DNA of 64,000 nt, taken from the NCBI RefSeq assembly GCF_965279055.1, contig NZ_OZ257125.1:4836001-4900000 (forward strand), read 5' to 3'. The notes beneath the pieces are model-generated. The model saw only the letters and a program-made list of their open reading frames with translations, was not told the origin of the DNA and ran no database searches. The translations under genes were made by a program, and so were the position numbers. Position 1 is the stretch's first letter, and every line of letters begins with the position of its first letter. This document shows, one piece after another, positions 1 to 8,507 of the stretch. Origin of the DNA: Hydrocarboniphaga sp965279055. Its GTDB lineage: Bacteria > Pseudomonadota > Gammaproteobacteria > Nevskiales > Nevskiaceae.

Positions 1-1
1 C

Positions 2-3000
2 CAGGCGATGCGCGCACTCATCCCGCCGGCCTGGCAGAACGTCGAGGATCTGGACCCGGATATCCGCGCGTTCTACGAATACAACTCGGTCAACATGGAG
101 CCCTGGGACGGCCCCGCCGGCGTGGTCATCATGGATGGCCGCTACGCCGCCTGCTGTCTGGACCGCAACGGCCTGCGCCCGGCGCGCTACGTGATCACCA
201 GCGACCGCCACATCGTGCTCGCCTCCGAAATCGGCGTGAACGATTTCCGCACCCAGGACGTGGTCGAGAAAGGCCGCCTGCGTCCGGGCGAAATTCTCGC
301 CGTGGACACCGAGACCGGCTCGCTGCTGCGCCCGGACGACATCGACAAGATGCTGGCCTCGCGCAAGCCCTACAAGCAGTGGCTGAAGTCGAACATGAAG
401 CGGCTCGAAGCCTCGCTGTCCGACGATCCGAACTCGCTCGACGTGATGCCGCCGGACACGGTCGGCATCTATCACAAGATGTTCCAGCTGACCTTCGAGG
501 AGCGCGACCAGGTGCTGCGCGTGCTCGCCGAGGCCGGCCAGGAAGCGGTCGGCTCGATGGGCGACGACACGCCGTTCGCGGTGCTCAGCCAGCAGGCGCG
601 CTCGCTGTACGACTACTTCCGGCAGATGTTTGCGCAGGTCACCAACCCGCCGATCGATCCGCTGCGCGAGCAGATCGTGATGTCGCTGGAATGCCAGCTC
701 GGCTCCGAAAAAGGCATGTTCGACGAAACGCCGGAGCGCGCCGCGCGCCTGCTGATCGACTCGCCGGTTCTGTCCGAGGCCAAGTTCAAGGCGCTGCTGG
801 CGATCGGCAACGACGACAGCAATTACGCGCACCAGATCATCGATCTGAACTATGACCCGAAGATCGGCCTGAAAGCCGCGATCGATCACGTCTGCGAAGA
901 AGCCATCGCCGCGGTGCGGGCCGGCAAGGTCGTGCTGGTGCTCAGCGATCGCGCGATCGAGCGCGGCAAGCTGCCGATCCACGCGCTGCTCGCGGTCGGC
1001 GCGGTCAATGCCGCGCTGGTCACCGCCGGCGTGCGCTGCGACTGCAATATCGCCGTCGAGACCGCCACCGCGCGCGATCCGCATCACTTCGCCTGCCTGG
1101 TCGGCTACGGCGCCAGCGTGATCTATCCGTATCTGGCCTACGCCTCGCTGTACGAGATGGCGCGCAGCGGCCAGGTCAAGAACAAGGCGCCGGAGACGAT
1201 GGCGCAGAGCTATCGCAAGGGCATCAACAAGGGCCTGTACAAGATCATCTCGAAGATGGGCATCAGCACCATCAGCAGCTATCGCGGTGCGCAGCTGTTC
1301 GAGGCCGTCGGCCTGCACGACGAAGTCGTCGACCTGTGTTTCAACGCCACGGTATCGCGCATCCAGGGCGCCAAGTTCGAAGACCTGCAGGAAGAGCAGA
1401 TCGAAATCGCCGAGGCCGCATGGAGCGCGCGCAAGCCGATCGAGCAGGGTGGCCTGTACAAGTACGTGCACGGCGGCGAATACCACGCCTACAACCCGGA
1501 CGTGGTCGCGATGCTGCAGAAAGCCGTGAAATCCGGCAGCTACGAGGATTATCAGACCTACGCCGAAGTCGTGAACACGCGGCCGGTGTCGATGATCCGC
1601 GACCTGTTCAAGTTCAAGGATGCCACCGCGATTCCGATCGACGAAGTCGAGCCGCTGGAATCGATCCTGAAGCGCTTCGACTCCGCCGGCATGTCGCTGG
1701 GCGCGCTGTCGCCGGAAGCGCACGAGGCACTCGCCATCGCGATGAACCGTCTCGGCGGCCGCAGCAACTCCGGCGAAGGCGGCGAAGACCCGGCGCGCTA
1801 CGGCACCGAGAAGTCATCGAAGATCAAGCAGGTTGCCTCCGGCCGCTTCGGCGTCACGCCGGAATATCTGGTGAACGCCGAAGTGCTGCAGATCAAGGTC
1901 GCGCAGGGCGCCAAGCCCGGCGAAGGCGGCCAGCTGCCCGGCGACAAGGTCAACGAGCAGATCGCCAAGCTGCGCTATGCGCGGCCCGGCGTGGCGCTGA
2001 TCAGCCCGCCGCCGCATCACGACATCTATTCGATCGAAGACCTCGCGCAGCTGATCTTCGACCTGAAGCAGGTGAATCCGCAGGCGCTGGTGTCGGTGAA
2101 GCTGGTGTCCGGTCCCGGCGTCGGCACCATCGCAGCGGGCGTGGCCAAGGCCTACGCCGATCTGATCACGATCTCCGGCTACGACGGCGGCACCGGCGCC
2201 TCGCCGCTGACCAGCGTCAAATACGCCGGCACGCCCTGGGAGCTGGGCCTGTCGGAAACCCACCAGACCTTGCGCATGAACAACCTGCGCGACAAGGTGC
2301 GCGTGCAGACCGACGGCGGCCTGAAGACCGGCCTCGACGTGATCAAGGCCGCGATCCTCGGCGCCGAGTCCTTCGGCTTTGGCACCGCGCCGATGGTCGC
2401 GCTGGGCTGCAAGTACCTGCGCATCTGCCACTTGAACAACTGCGCCACCGGCGTGGCCACGCAGAACACCGTGCTGCGCCAGAACTACTTCATCGGCCTG
2501 CCGGAAATGGTCATGAACTACTTCAGGTTCGTGGCCCAGGAAACGCGCGAGCTGATGGCCAGCCTCGGCATCCGCACGATCAAGGAACTGATCGGCCGCA
2601 CCGATCTGCTGATGATCGCCGAAGGCACGACCAACAAGGCCAGGAACCTCGACCTGTCGCCGATTCTGGAATCGGCCGGCATGACCTTGCCGAGCGCGCA
2701 GTACTGCATGTTCAACAACGAGCCTTTCGACAAGGGCGAGCTGGCGGAAGCGATGCTGCAGGACTGCCTGCCGGCGATCGAGCACAAGACCGGCGGCATC
2801 TTCCACTACACGGTCAGCAACCGGCATCGCTCGATCGGCGCGCGCCTGTCCGGTGAAATCGCACGCCGCTGGGGCAACCTCGGCATGAGCGACCGGCCGA
2901 TCACGATCAAGCTCAAGGGCGCGGCCGGCCAGAGCCTCGGCGTGTGGAATGCCGGCGGCCTGAACCTGGAAGTCGAAGGCGACGCCAACGACTACGTCGG

Positions 3001-3547
3001 CAAGGGCATGGTCGGCGGCCGCATCGTCGTCAAGCCGCCGAAGACCGCCAAGTACGAGTCGCGCGAAGCCGCGATCATCGGCAACACCTGCCTGTACGGC
3101 GCCACCGGCGGCACGCTGTACGCGGCCGGCATGGCCGGCGAGCGCTTCGCGGTGCGCAACTCCGGCGCGCATTCGGTCGTCGAAGGCTGCGGTGATCATG
3201 GCTGCGAATACATGACCGGCGGCGTCGTCGTCGTGCTCGGCCACACCGGCGTCAACTTCGGCGCCGGCATGACCGGCGGCTTCGCGTATGTGCTCGACGA
3301 GAAGCGCAACTTCGTCGACCGCTACAACCATGAGCTGATCGACATTCATCGCGTCGTCTCCGAGTCGATGGAGGCGCACGAGAACTACCTGCGCAAGGTC
3401 GTCGCCGAATACGCCAAGGTCACCGGCAGCCGCTGGGCGCAGGCGATCATCAGCGACTGGGCCGATTACGTCGGCAAGTTCTGGCTGGTGAAGCCCAAGG
3501 CCGCGGAAATCGGATCGTTGATCGATTCGGTGCGCGCGGCCGCTTAA
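2..3547 (+). CDS. gltB: Glutamate synthase (NADPH) large subunit, 5' partial
   Basis: Large subunit of glutamate synthase, which makes two glutamates from glutamine and 2-oxoglutarate in ammonia assimilation. The window opens inside the gene: the frame is open from base 2, and about 1180 of the usual roughly 1500 residues are present. The visible part starts near the end of the N-terminal glutamine amidotransferase domain (NGLRPARY), followed by the central domain, the FMN-binding synthase domain (GMSLGALSPEAHEALAIAMN, SGYDGGTGASPL) and the C-terminal GXGXG beta-helix domain (VVVLGHTGVNFGAGMTGG). The three [3Fe-4S] cysteines lie in CKYLRICHLNNC, with codons at 2408, 2426 and 2441. The small subunit gltD follows on the same strand after a palindromic repeat. 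The catalytic N-terminal cysteine is outside the window. Confidence 0.97.
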   Translation, partial: QAMRALIPPAWQNVEDLDPDIRAFYEYNSVNMEPWDGPAGVVIMDGRYAACCLDRNGLRPARYVITSDRHIVLASEIGVNDFRTQDVVEKGRLRPGEILAVDTETGSLLRPDDIDKMLASRKPYKQWLKSNMKRLEASLSDDPNSLDVMPPDTVGIYHKMFQLTFEERDQVLRVLAEAGQEAVGSMGDDTPFAVLSQQARSLYDYFRQMFAQVTNPPIDPLREQIVMSLECQLGSEKGMFDETPERAARLLIDSPVLSEAKFKALLAIGNDDSNYAHQIIDLNYDPKIGLKAAIDHVCEEAIAAVRAGKVVLVLSDRAIERGKLPIHALLAVGAVNAALVTAGVRCDCNIAVETATARDPHHFACLVGYGASVIYPYLAYASLYEMARSGQVKNKAPETMAQSYRKGINKGLYKIISKMGISTISSYRGAQLFEAVGLHDEVVDLCFNATVSRIQGAKFEDLQEEQIEIAEAAWSARKPIEQGGLYKYVHGGEYHAYNPDVVAMLQKAVKSGSYEDYQTYAEVVNTRPVSMIRDLFKFKDATAIPIDEVEPLESILKRFDSAGMSLGALSPEAHEALAIAMNRLGGRSNSGEGGEDPARYGTEKSSKIKQVASGRFGVTPEYLVNAEVLQIKVAQGAKPGEGGQLPGDKVNEQIAKLRYARPGVALISPPPHHDIYSIEDLAQLIFDLKQVNPQALVSVKLVSGPGVGTIAAGVAKAYADLITISGYDGGTGASPLTSVKYAGTPWELGLSETHQTLRMNNLRDKVRVQTDGGLKTGLDVIKAAILGAESFGFGTAPMVALGCKYLRICHLNNCATGVATQNTVLRQNYFIGLPEMVMNYFRFVAQETRELMASLGIRTIKELIGRTDLLMIAEGTTNKARNLDLSPILESAGMTLPSAQYCMFNNEPFDKGELAEAMLQDCLPAIEHKTGGIFHYTVSNRHRSIGARLSGEIARRWGNLGMSDRPITIKLKGAAGQSLGVWNAGGLNLEVEGDANDYVGKGMVGGRIVVKPPKTAKYESREAAIIGNTCLYGATGGTLYAAGMAGERFAVRNSGAHSVVEGCGDHGCEYMTGGVVVVLGHTGVNFGAGMTGGFAYVLDEKRNFVDRYNHELIDIHRVVSESMEAHENYLRKVVAEYAKVTGSRWAQAIISDWADYVGKFWLVKPKAAEIGSLIDSVRAAA

Positions 3548-3558
3548 GCTTTTGCTTG

Positions 3559-3673
3559 CCTCTCCCTCCGGGAGAGGTCGGCGCGAAGCGCCGGGTGAGG
3601 GACTCTCAGTCGCAACCCAGGTTCGACTCTGAAAGGCCCTCACCCCTGGCCCCTCTCCCGGTGGGAGAGGGGA
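3559..3673. repeat. Palindromic repeat, family R3 (short copy) between gltB and gltD
   Basis: An approximately 115-bp inverted structure. Its left end is a small palindrome (CCTCTCCCTCCGGGAGAGG), then GGGTGAGGGACTCTC; its right end mirrors this with GCCCTCACCCC and a second CTCTCCC...GGGAGAGG palindrome. The same arrangement is seen at 21712-21828 inside hrpA, and the same ends bracket the DUF559 domain at 19903-20350. It separates two genes that are normally cotranscribed, so it would form a strong hairpin in the gltB-gltD mRNA. Confidence 0.85.
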
Positions 3674-3700
3674 AATAAATCAAGTAGGAGCGGTAAAACG

Positions 3701-5140
3701 ATGGGTTACAAGAACGCCAACCAGTTTCTCGACGTGCCGCGCCAGGATCCGAAGAAGGCGCCGGTCGAAGTGCGCGTGCACGATTTCCGGGAAATTTACG
3801 GCCAGTTTCCGGTCGAACAGGCCAAGTCGCAGTCCGGCCGTTGCCTCGGTTGCGGCAATCCGTACTGTGAGTGGAAGTGCCCGGTGCACAACTACATTCC
3901 GAACTGGCTCAAGCTGCTCGAGGAAGGCAATCTGTTCCAGGCCGCCGAGTTGTCGCATGCGACCAACTCGCTGCCAGAGATGTGCGGCCGCGTCTGCCCG
4001 CAGGATCGGCTGTGCGAAGGCGCCTGCACGCTCAACGACGGCTTCGGCGCGGTCACCATCGGCTCGATCGAAAAATACATCACCGATGAAGCCTTCAAGA
4101 AGGGCTGGCGTCCGGACATGTCCAAGGTCAAGTGGACCAAGAAGAAGGTCGCGATCATCGGCGCCGGCCCGGCCGGCCTGGGCTGCGCCGACATCCTGGT
4201 ACGCAACGGCGTCAAGCCGGTGGTGTTCGACAAGTACAACCAGATCGGCGGCCTGCTGACCTACGGCATCCCGCCGTTCAAGCTCGAAAAGGACGTGGTG
4301 CAGACGCGCCGCGAAGTGTTCGAGGGCATGGGCATCGAGTTCCGGCTCAATACCGAAATCGGCAAGGACATGCCGTTCGAGGAATTGCTGAAAGACTACG
4401 ACGCGGTGTTTCTCGGCATGGGCACCTACAACTACATGAAGGGCGGTTTCCCCGGTGAAGATCTGCCGGGCGCGTTCGAGGCGCTGCCGTTTTTGATCGC
4501 CAACATCAACCGCGTGCTGACGCCGAACAACATCGAGCCGGCCGACATGGCCTTCGATGTGAAAGGTCAGCGCGTCGTCGTGCTCGGCGGCGGTGACACC
4601 GCGATGGACTGCAACCGCACCAGCATCCGCCAGCAGGCCGAGAGCGTCACCTGCGCGTATCGCCGCGACGAGGCCAACATGCCGGGCTCGCGCCGCGAAG
4701 TCGCCAATGCGAAAGAGGAAGGCGTCGAGTTTTTGTGGAACCGCCAGCCGGTCGAGATCGTCGGCAACGGCAAGGTCGAAGGCGTCAAGCTGGTCACCAC
4801 CAAGCTCGGCGCGCCGGATGCAAAAGGCCGTCGCAAGCCGGAAGTCGTCGAAGGCTCGGAAGAAATCATTCCGGCGGATCGCGTGATCATCGCCTTCGGC
4901 TTCCGCCCGAGCCCGGCCAGCTGGTTCGACGCGCACACCATCAGCACGCATGAAGACGGCCGAGTCAAAGTGCACCAGGGCCTCGGCAAGACCGCCGCGC
5001 CGGGCAAGCACAAGTTCCAGACCGAGAACGCCAAGGTCTTCGCCGGCGGCGACATGGTCCGCGGCTCGGATCTCGTCGTCACCGCGGTGTTCGAAGGCCG
5101 CGAGGCCGCCGAGGGCATCCTCGACTATCTGGGCGTGTAA
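3701..5140 (+). CDS. gltD: Glutamate synthase (NADPH) small subunit
   Basis: FAD-containing small subunit that passes electrons from NADPH through iron-sulfur clusters to GltB. The N-terminal cluster-binding cysteines are visible in CLGCGNPYCEWKCPVHNYIP. An FAD-binding Rossmann motif follows (IIGAGPAGLGCADILVRNG), then an NADPH-binding motif (VVVLGGGDTAMDCNRTS). The C-terminal FAD motif is VFAGGDMVRGSDLVVTA. The length of 479 residues is normal. The ATG at 3701 is preceded by AGGAG about eleven bases upstream. The gene pairs with gltB across an inserted R3 repeat, and an R1 palindrome lies just downstream and may end the transcript. Confidence 0.97.
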   Translation: MGYKNANQFLDVPRQDPKKAPVEVRVHDFREIYGQFPVEQAKSQSGRCLGCGNPYCEWKCPVHNYIPNWLKLLEEGNLFQAAELSHATNSLPEMCGRVCPQDRLCEGACTLNDGFGAVTIGSIEKYITDEAFKKGWRPDMSKVKWTKKKVAIIGAGPAGLGCADILVRNGVKPVVFDKYNQIGGLLTYGIPPFKLEKDVVQTRREVFEGMGIEFRLNTEIGKDMPFEELLKDYDAVFLGMGTYNYMKGGFPGEDLPGAFEALPFLIANINRVLTPNNIEPADMAFDVKGQRVVVLGGGDTAMDCNRTSIRQQAESVTCAYRRDEANMPGSRREVANAKEEGVEFLWNRQPVEIVGNGKVEGVKLVTTKLGAPDAKGRRKPEVVEGSEEIIPADRVIIAFGFRPSPASWFDAHTISTHEDGRVKVHQGLGKTAAPGKHKFQTENAKVFAGGDMVRGSDLVVTAVFEGREAAEGILDYLGV

Positions 5141-5160
5141 ACCGCGCTGAATCAGCAGCG

Positions 5161-5225
5161 CCTGTAGGAGCGGGCTTGCCCGCGACCTTGAAGGTCTCAG
5201 TCGCGGGCAAGCCCGCTCCTACAGG
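5161..5225. repeat. Palindromic repeat, family R1
   Basis: Two near-perfect arms (CCTGTAGGAGCGGGCTTGCC and its reverse complement) around a short loop form a long hairpin. It lies between the convergent ends of gltD and the CPA2 antiporter gene. Related copies are at 16131-16202, 33124-33196, 37677-37735, 40366-40428 and 42936-43003. This resembles the REP-like elements common in Pseudomonas and Xanthomonadales. Here it may also act as a bidirectional transcription stop. Confidence 0.9.
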
Positions 5226-5229
5226 AACC

Positions 5230-6660
5230 TCAGCCCACGGCTTTCTGCCCGAAACCGAGCAGCTTCAGCATCGGCGCGGTGGAAATCGTCGTCAGCACCG
5301 CCATCGCCACCATCAGCGCGAACAGCGGCGGCGGGATCACGCCGAGCTGCAGGCCGACGTTGAGCACGATCAGCTCGACCAGGCCGCGGGTGTTCATCAG
5401 CGCGCCGAGCGCGCCGGCGTCGCGCTGGCCCAGGCCGCTCATGCGCGCGGCGACGTAGGTTCCGCCGAACTTGCCGAGCGTCGCCACCAGCAGGATCACG
5501 CCGAGGCTGATCCAGGATTCGTAACCGCTGACCAGATCGAAGCGCGTGTTCATGCCGGTGAAGGCGAAGAATGCCGGCAGCAGGAACACCGTCACCACCG
5601 GTTCCAGCTGGCGCATGAAAGTGCGTGCCAGTACGCTGTCGTGCGGCAGCACGGCGCCGAGCATGAAAGCGCCGAACAGCGCGTGGATGCCGATCGCTTC
5701 CGCCGACAGCGCGGATAGGGCCAGCGCCAGAAAAACGAAAGCGGTGGCTGCGCGCGGCAGCGGCTCGCTGTCCCAGAGCTTGACTAGCTTGCGCAGCAGC
5801 GGCCGCACCAGCGCCAGCATCACCGCCGCGTAGATCAAGGTGCTGGCGATGACTCTGAGGCCGGCGCCGACCTGCGCCTGCACGATGCCGATGATCACCG
5901 CCAGCAGGCACCAGGCGGTGACGTCGTTGGCCGCGGCGCAGCCCAGCGCCAGGGTGCCGAGCTCGGTCTTCTCCATGCCGCGATCCTTGAGGATGCGCGC
6001 CAGCACCGGGAACGCGGTGATCGACACCGCCACGCCCATGAACAGCGCGAAGCTGGTGAACGGCACGCCGCTGGTCGCATAACGCGGATACAGGTACAGC
6101 GCCAGCAGCGCGCCCATCACGAACGGCACCACGATGCTGGCCTGCGAGATCGTCACCGCGGCGTGCACGCGCTCTTTCAGCAGGCCGCCGTTGAGCTCCA
6201 GGCCGATGATGAACATGTACAGGATCACGCCGATCTGCGCGACGATGTTCAGCTGCGGCGCGATCGCCGGCGGCAGGATCAGGCCCGAAATTTCCGGGCC
6301 GAGCAGCGAAGGCCCGAGCAGGATGCCGGCGATGACTTCGCCGATCACCGGCGGCTGGCCGATCAGCCGGCACAGGCGGCCGAGCACGGCACCGGCCAGC
6401 AGCACCGCCGCCAGCGCCAGCAGCACGCGAAACAGCGCGTCCGAATGCACCAGCGCGCCGCCGGCCAGAGTCGCGGCGCCAGGCAATGACGGCAGGGTTT
6501 CGCCGTAGACGCGGATCGCCAGGAACGCGAGCAGCGCCGCGACCAGCAGCAGGCCGTAGATGCCCAGGGTTCTCAGCGAGCGCCAGGCGGCGGCGCCGCG
6601 CCGGGCCTGATCCGGAACCAGACCCGGATCGTCGCTGGACACGGAGGCGCTGTCGCTCAT
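5230..6660 (-). CDS. CPA2-family monovalent cation:proton antiporter (Kef-type)
   Basis: Predicted inner-membrane Na+ or K+/H+ exchanger of the CPA2 family, 476 residues. After a short cytoplasmic N-terminus it has about a dozen hydrophobic segments. Recognisable family stretches include the LIGQPPVIGEVIAGILLGPS loop and the ion-site region AAANDVTAWCLLAVI, where the conserved ND pair lies in a membrane helix. There is no C-terminal TrkA-N (RCK) domain, so it is unlike full-length KefB/KefC. It starts 16 bases after the stop of the SyrB2-like oxygenase gene, suggesting cotranscription. The transported ion cannot be read from the sequence. Confidence 0.9.
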   Translation of the reverse strand: MSDSASVSSDDPGLVPDQARRGAAAWRSLRTLGIYGLLLVAALLAFLAIRVYGETLPSLPGAATLAGGALVHSDALFRVLLALAAVLLAGAVLGRLCRLIGQPPVIGEVIAGILLGPSLLGPEISGLILPPAIAPQLNIVAQIGVILYMFIIGLELNGGLLKERVHAAVTISQASIVVPFVMGALLALYLYPRYATSGVPFTSFALFMGVAVSITAFPVLARILKDRGMEKTELGTLALGCAAANDVTAWCLLAVIIGIVQAQVGAGLRVIASTLIYAAVMLALVRPLLRKLVKLWDSEPLPRAATAFVFLALALSALSAEAIGIHALFGAFMLGAVLPHDSVLARTFMRQLEPVVTVFLLPAFFAFTGMNTRFDLVSGYESWISLGVILLVATLGKFGGTYVAARMSGLGQRDAGALGALMNTRGLVELIVLNVGLQLGVIPPPLFALMVAMAVLTTISTAPMLKLLGFGQKAVG

Positions 6661-6676
6661 CGTCGGCGATGCGGCG

Positions 6677-7843
6677 CTAGGCCGCGCTCTCCAGCGGTGC
6701 CGCGACCGGTACCCGCAGCTCGGGGAACGGATCGATCAGCTTGTTGATGCCGGCCGTATCCTGGCCGCGCAGCAGCACCGCGCCCCAGTTCTTCAGATCG
6801 AATTCCTCCTGCAGATAAAACACCTGGTGCTTCATTTCGTCGTCGTAGATCTTCACGTCCGGCTGTATCGTGCGGAACGCCATGCCCCAGCGCCGGCGGT
6901 CGGTGGTCGAGTTCGGCGGCGAGCCGTGGATGCAGCGCTCGCTGAAGATGATGAATTGCCCGGCCTTCATCGGCATGTCGACGATGATGTCCGGCGTGAT
7001 GTCGACGTCGAGCTTGATCCGCGCCTTGGCGAAACCTTCCGCGTCCTTGCCGCCGATACGCATCGTGTGCACGCGCCGGTGCGTGCCTTTGAGGAACTGC
7101 ATGCAGCCGTTGGCCAGATCGACGTCGTCGAACGCGACCCAGGTGGTCAGCTGGAACAGCGGATCGCGCTGCTTCGGATACAGCGTCGCCTTGTAGCCTT
7201 CTTCGGACAGATACGTGCTGGCCTGGTGCCAGGTGACTTCCGGCGCGCCGGGATTTTTCAGGAACAGCTGCGAGCGCCACAGCAGCAGGTTCGGGCCGAG
7301 GAACTGCGCGAGCCGCTCGGTCCATTCCGGGCGCTGCAGCAGCTTCCACACCGTCGGGCAATCCAGATGGCGATCGCGGCCGGTCAGAAAGCCGTAGGTC
7401 TTCGACGGCTGGTCGAGTTCCTTCCAGACTTCCTCACGCAACACCGCCATTTCTTCCGGGGAGCACAGCGTGAAAGGGCCGATGAAGCCGTTGTCGTAGA
7501 AGCTCTTGATCTGCGCCTCGCTGAGCCGCCAGCGCGCGTCGACGTCGGCCATCGGCGCGAAGCTCGGCGGATCGGGCATGTGGCAGGGCTGATCCATGTA
7601 GGCGCGGCCGCCGAACGACAGCAGGTAGACGCGCAGCATCTCCCAGTCCCAGCTCGATGCGAACTTGCGCATGCCGGCCGGAAACAGCGGCTGCAGAAAC
7701 GGCAGCGCCTTGATCAGCGCCACCAACAGCATCGGCAGCCAGGTCAGCGCGCGGCGCAGGAAGGCGTTGGCGCGGATCCATTCGCGGATGTTGGCGCGCT
7801 GGCGCTCGCGGATCACGTTGAGATTTTCGGCTATCGCGGACAT
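6677..7843 (-). CDS. SyrB2-like Fe(II)/2-oxoglutarate enzyme with HxA motif; candidate halogenase
   Basis: 388-residue member of the PhyH/chlorinating-enzyme superfamily. The metal motif is WHQA: His206 followed by Ala208 where dioxygenases have Asp (HxD). The distal ligand is His306 (CIHGSPPNS), and candidate 2OG-binding arginines are Arg318 and Arg324. From memory, the threonyl halogenase SyrB2 shares NGFIGPF..SPEEM, DRHLD, LGPN-L-WR, WHQA, the ANGC(M/L)QF block and MKAGQFIIF before its distal His. All these landmarks appear here in the same order. Loss of the carboxylate opens the site for chloride or bromide in known Fe/2OG halogenases. A non-family N-terminal extension of about 105 residues holds a hydrophobic stretch (residues 34-53), suggesting membrane association. 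No NRPS or carrier-protein gene is nearby. The ATG at 7843 has AGGAGAGG upstream; an upstream alternative start would add 20 residues. The family is clear, but the chemistry is inferred. Confidence 0.85.
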   Translation of the reverse strand: MSAIAENLNVIRERQRANIREWIRANAFLRRALTWLPMLLVALIKALPFLQPLFPAGMRKFASSWDWEMLRVYLLSFGGRAYMDQPCHMPDPPSFAPMADVDARWRLSEAQIKSFYDNGFIGPFTLCSPEEMAVLREEVWKELDQPSKTYGFLTGRDRHLDCPTVWKLLQRPEWTERLAQFLGPNLLLWRSQLFLKNPGAPEVTWHQASTYLSEEGYKATLYPKQRDPLFQLTTWVAFDDVDLANGCMQFLKGTHRRVHTMRIGGKDAEGFAKARIKLDVDITPDIIVDMPMKAGQFIIFSERCIHGSPPNSTTDRRRWGMAFRTIQPDVKIYDDEMKHQVFYLQEEFDLKNWGAVLLRGQDTAGINKLIDPFPELRVPVAAPLESAA

Positions 7844-7910
7844 CGACCTCTCCTGGGTACAGGCTTGGTGAGCGCGAGCCGCGTGGGACTCGCGGCAAAG
7901 CAAGTGTCGC

Positions 7911-8192
7911 TTACTGGTCGGGCGAAACCAGCGCCAGCCCGGGCTTCTGCCTGGCCGGCTCCGGCTTCAGGCCTGCCGCAATCAGCAGCAGCGTCATCAG
8001 CACGCCCAGCGGAAGGCCCAGCGTCCAGGCCGAGCCGGTGTAGGTGTAGCCGCTGAGCCAGCCTGCGGGGCCGCCGATCAGCAGCCCGCCGATCGCGCCG
8101 ACGGCGCCACCCTGCAGCACGCTGATCGGCAGGATCAGCGGCAGGTCTTTCCACAGCCGGGCCGGTTTCGCCGGCCTGTTCACTGCGTCCAT
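7911..8192 (-). CDS. Small glycine-rich membrane protein, unknown function
   Basis: A 93-residue protein with two hydrophobic segments: one glycine-rich (PISVLQGGAVGAIGGLLIGG) and one leucine-rich (LGLPLGVLMTLLLIAAGL). Both termini are probably cytoplasmic. I do not recognise the family. The ATG at 8192 follows a run of G that could serve as ribosome-binding site; a GTG six bases earlier is an alternative. It lies 67 bases upstream of the SyrB2-like enzyme on the same strand and is probably the first gene of a three-gene unit ending with the CPA2 antiporter. A partner role for the membrane-associated enzyme is possible but not shown. Confidence 0.6.
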   Translation of the reverse strand: MDAVNRPAKPARLWKDLPLILPISVLQGGAVGAIGGLLIGGPAGWLSGYTYTGSAWTLGLPLGVLMTLLLIAAGLKPEPARQKPGLALVSPDQ

Positions 8193-8507
8193 GAGCACCC
8201 CCCGGTTCTCAAACGGCCTTGCACTGTTTGCGGTGCGGCGGCGCTGAGGCCGCCATCACGCGCTCCCTGTCAGCGGATCAGCAAAAACAGTGCCCCGCGC
8301 GATGCGTCATATCGATATCGCTCGTAGGAATGTGATGCAAACGGCTTTTTTCCCGCACGCACTCCGGATCAGGACCGCCATAACACACCGAGACGTGCAC
8401 CATCCAGGCGCGAATTGAGCCGGAGATGTACGCATCCGCTTATCGTCGCGGCGCGGATGCGGCGCCGTGCTAGACAGAATCAGCTCGGACCACCGAGCTA
8501 CAGATAG
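8193..8507. other. Intergenic region between the halogenase-like unit and the pilin operon
   Basis: About 315 bases with no convincing gene. On the minus strand, TTGCAT (8335-8340) and TATCGA (8312-8317) are 17 bases apart and could be a weak sigma-70 promoter for the small membrane protein gene; each box matches the consensus at only three of six positions. Near 8480-8500 a short hairpin (CTCGG/CCGAG) lies just past the end of the last pilin gene. The 10-base unit CTACAGATAG/A repeats in tandem across that gene's stop codon. Confidence 0.4.

Noticed and set aside
7844..7903. Upstream start for the SyrB2-like enzyme
   Set aside because: The added residues are not family-like and the ATG at 7843 has a strong AGGAGAGG site.
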